From Bacteroidota bacterium (lineage in GTDB: Bacteria > Bacteroidota > Bacteroidia > Bacteroidales > WCHB1-69): 5,174 nt of DNA. Below are positions 1-5,059 of the stretch, in pieces. The notes beneath the pieces were generated by a model. The model was not told the DNA's origin, made no database searches, and worked only from the letters and a program-made list of their open reading frames with translations. Position numbers and translations under genes: made by a program. The stretch's first letter is position 1. Each line of letters starts with the position of its first letter. The stretch spans positions 1-5,174 of the forward strand of contig JAEWUL010000289.1 of NCBI GenBank assembly GCA_023459435.1. Reading direction: 5' to 3'.

Positions 1-95
1 GAATTATAGGCTAAATTTATTTGTGTTTTATGATATAATCCTCCCTTTTGTTTTATATCTTTTTCATTTTTAAGATAGGATAATAACATATTCAT
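1..95 (-). CDS. Fic-family protein, N-terminal fragment (cut by window edge)
   Basis: An open frame starts at the ATG at 95-93 and stays open to the left edge, giving 31 complete codons: MNMLLSYLKNEK, then DIKQKGGLYHKTQ, then INLAYN. The stretch KGGLYHKTQ..LAYN is the conserved N-terminal signature of Bacteroidota Fic/DOC proteins, which normally continues into an N-R-I-E-G-S motif; that motif and the catalytic HPFxxGN loop would lie outside the window. Fic proteins typically transfer AMP or another nucleotide to hydroxyl groups of target proteins, and many act as toxins or self-regulated enzymes. A close TAnnTTTG box at 125-132 supports this start. The gene is divergent from the zinc-ribbon remnant. 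Whether the catalytic site is intact cannot be seen here. The family call rests on about 20 residues recognised by eye. Confidence 0.72.
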   Translation of the reverse strand, partial: MNMLLSYLKNEKDIKQKGGLYHKTQINLAYN

Positions 96-124
96 TTTTT
101 TTAACTTCTTTTTGAAAACATGCA

Positions 125-132
125 CAAAAATA
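125..132 (-). promoter_or_regulatory. Bacteroidota -7 promoter box for the Fic gene
   Basis: Read on the minus strand this is TATTTTTG, an exact match to TAnnTTTG, the -7 element of Bacteroidota primary sigma factor promoters. It lies 29 bases upstream of the Fic ATG, which implies a leader of roughly 20-25 bases. No convincing -33 TTTG was found at the usual 19-21 base spacing. The same octamer occurs in the riboswitch promoter at 3456-3463. Confidence 0.5.
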
Positions 133-205
133 CAACTTTTTTTATTCTATATGGAATCATTGATGGTATTTAAATCATCCATTTTTATTTTAAATTCTTT
201 TAAAA

Positions 206-213
206 TATATTTG
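206..213 (+). promoter_or_regulatory. Bacteroidota -7 promoter box for the zinc-ribbon gene remnant
   Basis: TATATTTG matches TAnnTTTG exactly and lies 30 bases upstream of the ATG at 244, so a leader of about 20-25 bases is expected. No clear -33 element is visible. Its position supports the start at 244 rather than an upstream in-frame ATG at 112, which would place this box inside the coding region. The surrounding sequence is very A/T rich, so a chance match is possible. Confidence 0.42.
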
Positions 214-243
214 AATATTTGCCCCAAAATTAACGAGAATAAT

Positions 244-427
244 ATGAAAAATGAAAATGAAAAATATTGTACCGAATGTGGTGCAATTATTAACAGTAAA
301 GCTGAAATTTGTCCAAAATGTGGGGTTAGACAACCATACACACAAAATCAGGATTCAACCGGTCAGAATGATAACAATCGTTGGAAATTATAAAGATGCC
401 GATGGAAATCCAATTAAATACAGATAA
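244..427 (+). pseudogene. Zinc-ribbon/TM2-domain membrane protein gene, TM2 domain deleted and frame shifted
   Basis: From the ATG at 244 the frame encodes 49 residues, then TAA at 391-393. Cys9, Cys12, Cys23 and Cys26 form two CxxC pairs (YCTECG and ICPKCG), a zinc ribbon. A short Asn/Gln-rich linker follows and the product ends NRWKL. In the next frame, without any ATG, the bases 389-427 read YKDADGNPIKYR-stop. This is the usual tail of TM2-domain proteins, which follows the two membrane helices (typically ...TGxxKDADGNP). Head and tail of one family therefore sit next to each other in different frames, with the whole TM2 hairpin missing (about 50 residues, 150 bases, in family members). 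At the junction GGAAATTAT reads W-K-L in the head frame and G-N-Y in the tail frame, both plausible. A 49-residue soluble zinc-ribbon peptide could still be made. TM2 proteins are small inner-membrane proteins of poorly known function. The 44 in-frame codons upstream of 244 overlap the promoter region and do not resemble the family. Confidence 0.75.
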
Positions 428-509
428 TTGGGTTCGGATCATCTATAAATATCTTTTGAGGAAAAATTCTACTATTCAATAATCTTTTGCTGCAAATTCT
501 TCCTTTTTT

Positions 510-535
510 CACCGCAAATTGTGCGGTGTATTTTT
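510..535 (+). terminator. Rho-independent terminator after the zinc-ribbon remnant
   Basis: CACCGCA (510-516) and TGCGGTG (522-528) form a perfect 7-bp stem with a 5-base loop, followed by TATTTTT on the plus strand. It lies between the convergent zinc-ribbon and RhuM remnants. The upstream flank is T-rich rather than A-rich, so it should work mainly in the plus direction and only poorly for the RhuM gene. Confidence 0.65.
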
Positions 536-539
536 GTTG

Positions 540-1126
540 CTATTTTTTTCTGCTTTTAATTCTTTGCTCCAATTCCGAGAGTTCATTTAAATCTTGTACA
601 TCCGCTTCTTCTGCTTCCTCTTTTCTCCGTTTGGTATCGAACTCTTCATAAATGTGCTCTACAAATGCTTCCATCTCTTTATTACTGATTGTTCCTTTAG
701 AATTTATAATGGAAAGACCATTTGATATTAATATTTGATCAACATTATTACGCCAAAATTCCATTTTTAATTCTATTTTGTTTTTAGCTCTAAATTCGGC
801 AGTTTCAAGAAAGATTATTACCAGACGATTCAAGCTATCGATTTCATCTTAAATCCAACCGCCATTATCATCTCTAGAGAATAAAATGCTACAGAATATT
901 TTTTTCCATCTGAAGCAGTTGTAAAGTAATTCTTTACAACTGAATATTTACTTAACTCTCTATCTTTCAGTATAGAAGAGATATGTTGCCCAATATTTTG
1001 TTTAGAGGTGGCAAAAAGTTCTGCCAATTGTTGTTGATTAAGCCAGACTGATCCATCTTTTGCAAAAAGAGCGATTTGACTTTTCCCATCGGGTGAGTTG
1101 TAAAGGATGATTTGTTGTTCGTTCAT
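540..1126 (-). pseudogene. RhuM-family protein gene with frameshifting internal deletion
   Basis: Two abutting minus-strand frames are the two ends of one RhuM-family (virulence RhuM-like) protein. The first (1126-830, 98 residues) holds the N-terminal DNA-binding-like domain: after IILYNSPDGK comes WLNQQQLAELF at 28-38 and SKQNIGQHI at 41-49, then VVKNYFTTASDGKKY and the AVGFKMKS segment at 89-96, where it reaches a TGA. The second frame is open from 848 to 540 and reads DEIDSLNRLVIIFLETAE, then LKMEFWRNNVDQIL, and ends in a charged, Glu/Lys-rich helix; this is the RhuM C-terminal part. Family members run to about 330-350 residues, so about 140 residues (roughly 420 bases) of the middle are missing. 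Bases 830-848 are readable in both frames with family-like residues, pointing to a deletion between short direct repeats. The second frame has only a TTG start, so a separate functional protein is unlikely. RhuM was named in a Salmonella pathogenicity island; its biochemical function is unknown. Confidence 0.83.
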
Positions 1127-1166
1127 AAGTTTAGTTTTTTGAGATTATTTGTATGTACTAGAACTG

Positions 1167-1174
1167 CAAATATA
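1167..1174 (-). promoter_or_regulatory. Bacteroidota -7 promoter box for the RhuM remnant
   Basis: On the minus strand this reads TATATTTG, an exact TAnnTTTG match, 40 bases upstream of the ATG at 1126. It lies between that start and the terminator of the upstream surface-protein gene, the right place for an independent promoter. No -33 TTTG is evident. Confidence 0.45.
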
Positions 1175-1195
1175 TAAAAAATGTTTATTCATTTT

Positions 1196-1229
1196 AAAAA
1201 AAATCCGGGCTCATTTTCATAAGCCCGGA
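1196..1229 (-). terminator. Rho-independent terminator of the riboswitch-controlled surface-protein gene
   Basis: On the minus strand TCCGGGCT (1229-1222) and AGCCCGGA (1211-1204) form an 8-bp GC-rich stem with a 10-base loop, followed directly by eight T (1203-1196). It begins about 40 bases after the TAA of the T9SS protein gene and has the classic form of an intrinsic terminator. It ends the transcript before the RhuM remnant, so the surface-protein gene appears to be monocistronic. Confidence 0.88.
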
Positions 1230-1269
1230 GGTGGGACACGCCCTAATCATTATTCTGAATATAATTATT

Positions 1270-3150
1270 TCATTTTTTAATAATCTTAACCGTTTGGTTG
1301 TCGATTTGTAAGAAATAGATACCGCTTTTTAATAGACTCATTTCCATTTTTTGATTACTGTTTCCTATGGATTGTATCATAACAATCTGCCCCAATGTAT
1401 TATACAAAACCGCTTGTTTTCCTTCCTGATTTTCAATCATCAGATAATCGGTACAAGGGTTAGGATAAACCAGAACGGCCAGATTATTTGTGTAATCGGT
1501 AACATTTTCAGGGATATAGCCGTTAAGGACAGCAACACCACCCAAATCAAAACCGCCTGATGCAAAATCGGTTGGATAGGGATCGTTGATCATATTGCCG
1601 TAACGATCGGTTGTTCCGAATTGAGGGTCAACCGAGCCTACCACATCCACAATTCTAACATGTGTAATATGGTTGATATTCAGACCATAATAACCGGATA
1701 GATCTTCTAAATCAAATAAAGTGCCCCAACCGGCGCGATGTTTGCCTGCGAGATTATGAATATGAGTTGCATCTATTGTGCCAGAATTGGAAATCTGAAC
1801 TTGACTGGGAGTATTTGACACTGAAGGGAATCTGAAAAAATGGATTCCATCAGAACTCACTTCTACAAATGCCAATTCGAGAAAAATATCGTTCAGACTA
1901 TTTTCAAAAACAGCAAAGTCGTACCCAACACCATTCATGATAGGAGTTAAAAAAGTGAGCACAGCAGAACCGTTATCACCCAAGCTCACTACATCTGAGG
2001 TAGATTCAGAGGCTGCACCCACTGCATTCTGTTCATTTCCGTAAGATGCCAATACAATCGGATTAGCGATATCCTGATACCCTCTGGTTACCTGACAACC
2101 TGTTGCCCATCCGAGAATGGCACCATTATCATAAGAAATGGCAAGAAAATGGGAACTTCCCACAATTCCATCAAAAGAGTTAGGGTCAGAGACGCCCGTA
2201 TAGACAGGTTGAATTGGAGTTGTCCAAACATAATTAAAGTTCTCATCTGCCAACCCACATGATTCATCACCCCATTTGATGATATCCCCGTTGTGGATAT
2301 ATTGTGCATCTATGCCAAGCATTGCAGAGTGGCCGTTCACATTATAGATCCACCAGTCTCCAGCCAATGAAAGGTTATAGGTTTGATCTTGAAAAGAGAT
2401 ATCTGTGATACCCCAGGCTCCATGAGTAAATGTGATCCGTGGATCATAAATTGCCACGGTATTCATAATATCAGCCACTAAAACGGAATCACCATCAAAA
2501 CGAACACCCCACGCCATGGCAATGGCAGTGTCACACCAGTTGATAGCCAATACAGCACGGTTAGAACCACCGCCAACCCAATATTCAATCTGATCAAAAG
2601 AGATGGATGCATCATCAGGGAGGGAAGAGGTATTTGGATTTGATGCTGGGATTACATCAGAAGGTTTTGAACAGTTACCGTACTCCTCCATTTCAAAAAG
2701 AGTCCCATTGGTTAACTGATCGGACAAACCACCTGCCCAAACCCCATTCACCGTATAACTTAACATTCCATCAGAAGCAATATACAAATGGTATGTCGGA
2801 TCTTGATAGGAGTACGTGTTGATAAAACTATTCATCACAATAGAGAATCTTGAGTCTGCACTATCAATGGCAAATAACATATCCCCAATTGTTTTAACAC
2901 CATCCCATCTAAATCCGTATGCTATTCCAATCGTTGAATCCTGACACCAATAGAACACTGCAATCATTTGATTAGACCCTGTTCCGACCCAAAACTGGAT
3001 TTCAGATGGTGAAATATCTGTGATAACTCTGGAATCAGTTTGAATAGCTCCAAGTCCATTCTGTACAAGTGGTAAATGAGGCAAGTCTGATTGTGCAGAA
3101 AGAGAAAACGATACCGTTAGAAAACTTAAAATGGCTAAAAATTTTTTCAT
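1270..3150 (-). CDS. T9SS-secreted surface protein under cobalamin riboswitch control, probable B12 acquisition role
   Basis: The 626-residue product has an N-terminal signal peptide (MKKFLAILSFLTVSFSLSAQ, cleavage probably near residue 20) and a C-terminal T9SS type A sorting domain (about 558-626: VYPNPCTDYLMIE, then LYNTLGQ, then YFLQIDNQTVKIIKK). It should cross the inner membrane by Sec and the outer membrane by T9SS, ending on the cell surface or outside. Between lie two tandem copies of one domain (about 46-160 and 183-300). Each has FWVGTGSN or YWVGGGSN, then WC, then G[FV]R[WF]DG about 12 residues later, then [DY]PTY or DQTY, and a second Cys near its end. The third domain (about 315-545) resembles Bacteroidota 'cell surface protein' modules: GYDFAVFEN at 409-417, ELAFVEVSSDG at 425-435, then FFRFPSVS, and a closing GGFDLGGVAVLNG. 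No enzyme motif was recognised. The ATG at 3150 directly precedes the signal peptide. The cobalamin riboswitch in the leader is the evidence for a B12-related job such as surface binding or capture; the direct ligand is unproven. No TonB receptor gene lies in the window. Confidence 0.88.
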   Translation of the reverse strand: MKKFLAILSFLTVSFSLSAQSDLPHLPLVQNGLGAIQTDSRVITDISPSEIQFWVGTGSNQMIAVFYWCQDSTIGIAYGFRWDGVKTIGDMLFAIDSADSRFSIVMNSFINTYSYQDPTYHLYIASDGMLSYTVNGVWAGGLSDQLTNGTLFEMEEYGNCSKPSDVIPASNPNTSSLPDDASISFDQIEYWVGGGSNRAVLAINWCDTAIAMAWGVRFDGDSVLVADIMNTVAIYDPRITFTHGAWGITDISFQDQTYNLSLAGDWWIYNVNGHSAMLGIDAQYIHNGDIIKWGDESCGLADENFNYVWTTPIQPVYTGVSDPNSFDGIVGSSHFLAISYDNGAILGWATGCQVTRGYQDIANPIVLASYGNEQNAVGAASESTSDVVSLGDNGSAVLTFLTPIMNGVGYDFAVFENSLNDIFLELAFVEVSSDGIHFFRFPSVSNTPSQVQISNSGTIDATHIHNLAGKHRAGWGTLFDLEDLSGYYGLNINHITHVRIVDVVGSVDPQFGTTDRYGNMINDPYPTDFASGGFDLGGVAVLNGYIPENVTDYTNNLAVLVYPNPCTDYLMIENQEGKQAVLYNTLGQIVMIQSIGNSNQKMEMSLLKSGIYFLQIDNQTVKIIKK

Positions 3151-3205
3151 ATCATGATTTTTTTATTGATTAATAGATTCAGAACCTCTTTTCGGAAAAT
3201 GAAAT

Positions 3206-3238
3206 CAAACGGTAAACCAAACGGATATGACTCGTTTG
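3206..3238 (-). promoter_or_regulatory. Candidate riboswitch expression platform with alternative hairpins
   Basis: Between the aptamer and the start codon the minus strand carries CAAACG (3238-3233) followed by two copies of CCGTTTG (3224-3218 and 3212-3206). The first segment can pair with either copy, giving two mutually exclusive 6-bp hairpins with loops of 9 or 21 bases. Neither is followed by a clear T-run, so a switch affecting translation or RNA stability is more likely than an intrinsic terminator. The pairing is seen in the sequence; the regulatory role is inferred from position. Confidence 0.35.
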
Positions 3239-3269
3239 TGCAAGCTCACTTCCCGAAGCTTTTCACAAC

Positions 3270-3450
3270 GATTAATTGGCAGGTTTTCTGACTTGTTTCT
3301 CTTGGAGCGTCTTCCCATCGATTTGCATCAACAGTGACATATTGAGGAAGCTCAAAGAACGAATGAAACTTACAGCAGCGGGTACTGTTTAGGATTTTCA
3401 CCTAATTCCCTCTCGAGATCTTGCGAACAAAAATCTCTCACCAAGTAATC
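3270..3450 (-). ncRNA. Cobalamin (adenosylcobalamin) riboswitch aptamer
   Basis: On the minus strand the conserved blocks of the B12 riboswitch appear in order: AGAGGGAATTAGGTGAAAAT, TCCTAAACAGTACCCGCTGC followed by TGTAAG, then GTCACTG, then GGGAAGAC, and the B12 box AAGTCAGAAAACCTGCC. The ends pair as P1, GATTACTTGG (3450-3441) with CCAATTAATC (3279-3270), 9 of 10 bases complementary, which sets the boundaries. It lies just downstream of a good promoter and about 120 bases upstream of the T9SS protein's ATG. Cobalamin riboswitches bind B12 coenzymes and usually reduce expression of uptake or biosynthesis genes when B12 is plentiful. Confidence 0.95.
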
Positions 3451-3455
3451 AACGG

Positions 3456-3485
3456 CAAAAATACAATATTTTTTTAATTCTGCAA
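3456..3485 (-). promoter_or_regulatory. Promoter of the cobalamin riboswitch leader
   Basis: On the minus strand a TTG (3485-3483) stands 19 bases upstream of TATTTTTG (3463-3456). Together they match the Bacteroidota promoter pattern TTTG-N19-21-TAnnTTTG. Transcription would start near 3449, at the 5' end of the P1 stem. It is the best two-element promoter in the window. The insertion sequence begins about 60 bases further upstream and does not disrupt it. Confidence 0.72.
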
Positions 3486-3546
3486 TAACAGGTCAAAAAA
3501 TTCTTATATTTGTCGCTTCAAATTTATCATTACTTATATTTTTAAT

Positions 3547-3565
3547 CACTATTGTCCGATAAAAA
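3547..3565 (+). repeat. Terminal inverted repeat, transposase 3' end side
   Basis: CACTATTGTCCGATAAAAA is the exact reverse complement of 4937-4955. Identity stops at the next inward base. One outward base (T at 3546, A at 4956) also pairs, so the true end could lie one base further out. Confidence 0.92.
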
Positions 3566-3651
3566 TTAAAAATAATATATTTTAAATTGTATAGTATTGA
3601 TAATCAATTATTAAAAATTTAAAAAACAACAAAAATTAAAAGTAAGCCCCC

Positions 3652-4854
3652 CTAGAAAAGGGTTAATTCTACTAAATTTAGTTCTTGTTTTTGCCAATCT
3701 TTTTCTGGATTTTCAAGAAACTTATTCAAATGAATGTAATTAAAGAGATGAATTCGACAAAAACTGACCAGATTTGAAAATGCCCAAGGTCGTTTTAGTT
3801 GTTTTTGAATTACTGTAAATAATAAATTGACAATTAATGCACAGTATATCTGAATTTTGATGGCATTTTCATTGTCTCCTAGAAAATATTTTAACGGAAA
3901 GTTTTGTTTTAACTGTTTGAATAATAGTTCTATTTCCCAACGAAGTTTGTAAATAGCTGCTACTAAATCTGGCCTCATTTCAAAAAGATTGGTCAGAAAT
4001 TCAAATTCTCTTTTCAATTTTCGATCATAAAATCTTACTCTTCTTAATTTTACTTTTTGAACATTTTTATTTTCGTCTTTAAAACTAACCTCAATAATAG
4101 TATCTTCTAATACTCCACTATGAATGCAATCTTCTATTAATAATTCTTCTGTAACTGAATAAACCGCATTGTCTTTGATTCTGGTCACAAAACCTACATT
4201 ATTGTTACTAAACAATTTAAATGCCTGATAATCATTGTATCCTTTGTCAAAAACATAAATTGTATTGGGATCCAGTTTTAATTTTGATAGTAAAAAATGA
4301 TCATGCCTTGTAGCTTCCGTAAACCAAATCATTTTAGGAACCATTTCATCAACATTGATAATGGTATGCATTTTAATTCCACCTTTTCTTTTTCCATTTA
4401 TCGGATTCCTTCCAACGCATTTTAAAATATCTTGAAATAGACTAATTGTTGTACTATCAAAAATTTCAACTTGTCTTTTAATAACATCCTTAATTCGGCT
4501 GTCCGAGATCAAATGACCATATTTTTTCAGCAAGTCATTATAAATTCCAGCAAAAAAGTAAGAAGATCTGCGCTTATTTGCATCTGAAAGTGTGCTTTTA
4601 TACGGAATATTAAGCAGTTGAAAATGTTTTGTTTTACCCGACAGCCCTAACATTGCACCGGAAACCTCCCTAAGTGAACTACACTTGGCAAACACACAAA
4701 AAAGCATGCTAATTAAGTGATCCTTAGCCATAAAGCGTTTTGTATAATGGTTCGCTTTATGATTTTGGGTGTTTTTGAAAATAATATTATTGTCAATATA
4801 AGATATCAGCTGTCCGAAAACAGACAGACCAAAAAAATTCGTATTTTTGCTCAT
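3652..4854 (-). CDS. IS4-family DDE transposase
   Basis: The 400-residue product catalyses cut-and-paste movement of this element. The N-terminus (about 7-80: FGQLISYIDNNII, then KDHLISMLFCVFAKCSSLRE) is the DUF4372-like DNA-binding region seen in many IS4 transposases. The RNase H-like core shows Asp133 in VEIFDSTT, Asp203 in YVFDKGYNDY, and the IS4 signature Y-x2-R-x3-E-x6-K as Tyr302, Arg305, Glu309 and Lys316. All three acidic catalytic residues are present and no stop or frameshift interrupts the frame, so it is probably active. A beta-strand-rich insertion between the second Asp and the Glu is usual for IS4. The ATG at 4854 fits the family N-terminus and follows a -7 box by 24 bases. 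The gene ends with TAG at 3654-3652, about 90 bases from the nearer end of the element. Confidence 0.95.
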   Translation of the reverse strand: MSKNTNFFGLSVFGQLISYIDNNIIFKNTQNHKANHYTKRFMAKDHLISMLFCVFAKCSSLREVSGAMLGLSGKTKHFQLLNIPYKSTLSDANKRRSSYFFAGIYNDLLKKYGHLISDSRIKDVIKRQVEIFDSTTISLFQDILKCVGRNPINGKRKGGIKMHTIINVDEMVPKMIWFTEATRHDHFLLSKLKLDPNTIYVFDKGYNDYQAFKLFSNNNVGFVTRIKDNAVYSVTEELLIEDCIHSGVLEDTIIEVSFKDENKNVQKVKLRRVRFYDRKLKREFEFLTNLFEMRPDLVAAIYKLRWEIELLFKQLKQNFPLKYFLGDNENAIKIQIYCALIVNLLFTVIQKQLKRPWAFSNLVSFCRIHLFNYIHLNKFLENPEKDWQKQELNLVELTLF

Positions 4855-4878
4855 TGTAGGTTTATATTTTGGTCAATA

Positions 4879-4886
4879 CAAAACTA
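4879..4886 (-). promoter_or_regulatory. -7 promoter box of the transposase gene
   Basis: On the minus strand this is TAGTTTTG, an exact TAnnTTTG match, 24 bases upstream of the transposase ATG. It lies immediately after the T-run of the candidate protective terminator, so the native transcript would begin downstream of that hairpin and escape it. No good -33 element is visible, which fits a weak promoter. Confidence 0.45.
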
Positions 4887-4887
4887 C

Positions 4888-4931
4888 AAAAAAAAGTAAA
4901 GGGGTGGATTGAAAAATTGCCCCCTTACTTT
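4888..4931 (-). terminator. IS-borne terminator shielding the transposase gene from outside transcription
   Basis: Read on the minus strand, AAAGTAAGGGG (4931-4921) pairs with CCCCTTTACTTT (4904-4893) with a single bulged T and a 16-base loop, followed by five more T (4892-4888). This has the form of an intrinsic terminator acting on transcripts that enter the element towards the transposase. It lies upstream of the element's own -7 box, where it would stop only impinging transcription. Several insertion sequences, such as IS10, IS50 and IS30, are known to block impinging transcription by other RNA-level means; here function is inferred from structure and position. Confidence 0.55.
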
Positions 4932-4936
4932 ATACT

Positions 4937-4955
4937 TTTTTATCGGACAATAGTG
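4937..4955 (-). repeat. Terminal inverted repeat, transposase 5' end side
   Basis: The reverse complement of this segment is identical over 19 bases to 3547-3565. It marks the outer end of the element upstream of the transposase promoter. Confidence 0.92.
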
Positions 4956-4967
4956 AAATTTTAATAT

Positions 4968-4975
4968 TATATTTG
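4968..4975 (+). promoter_or_regulatory. -7 promoter box for the RAYT gene
   Basis: TATATTTG matches TAnnTTTG exactly, lies 12 bases outside the insertion sequence and 84 bases upstream of the RAYT ATG. No -33 TTTG was found at 19-21 bases; if one existed before the insertion, the element now occupies that place. The leader between (4983-5059) has no further recognisable site. Confidence 0.35.
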
Positions 4976-5059
4976 CCAATGTAATAAATAAACAAAATCT
5001 GCACACAAAAGGCTTTGCTTAAGACTCTACGATACTCCTAAAATCGAAAAAAATAAAAA

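Larger units (their letters stand above)
3547..4955 (-). mobile_element. IS4-family insertion sequence, 1409 bp, apparently intact
   Basis: The element is bounded by perfect 19-bp inverted repeats beginning CACTATTGTCCGATAAAAA, contains one full-length transposase gene, and carries its own promoter and a candidate protective terminator. Its base composition is clearly more A/T rich than the adjacent surface-protein gene. The flanking decamers TATTTTTAAT (3537-3546) and AAATTTTAAT (4956-4965) agree at 8 of 10 positions. IS4 elements usually duplicate 10-12 bases of target, so this may be an eroded duplication or simply A/T-rich chance. The element sits between the riboswitch promoter and the RAYT gene and breaks no recognisable coding region. 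Confidence 0.9.

Noticed and set aside
112..243. In-frame upstream extension of the zinc-ribbon gene from an ATG at 112
   Set aside because: The added 44 residues are low-complexity, Phe/Ile/Leu-rich, unlike the family, and span the likely promoter box at 206-213 and the divergent Fic promoter. The family begins a few residues before the first CxxC.
540..833. The C-terminal RhuM fragment as an independent small gene
   Set aside because: It has only a TTG start overlapping the stop of the upstream fragment, and its frame extends upstream with family residues (DEIDS) lacking a start; it is the end of a broken gene.
2088..2309. Open frame on the minus strand inside the surface-protein gene
   Set aside because: It lies wholly within the 626-residue gene in another frame and resembles no family; a shadow. 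The plus-strand frames at 1351-1560 and 2607-2822 are rejected for the same reason.
3505..3512. TATATTTG on the plus strand as a promoter firing into the insertion sequence
   Set aside because: Exact -7 match but no -33 element, no gene downstream before the element, and A/T-rich sequence where such octamers arise by chance. It might be left over from a promoter that existed before the insertion.
3537..3546. Target-site duplication flanking the IS
   Set aside because: Only 8 of 10 bases agree with 4956-4965 and both are A/T only, so it is mentioned with the element but not called as a separate feature.
3640..3661. Terminator after the transposase stop (CCC...GGG with T-rich sequence beyond)
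   Set aside because: The only stem is three base pairs overlapping the stop codon, too weak to call.
4717..4899. Plus-strand open frame over the start of the transposase
   Set aside because: Antisense to the transposase N-terminus, crosses the IS promoter and hairpin, and has no recognisable features.
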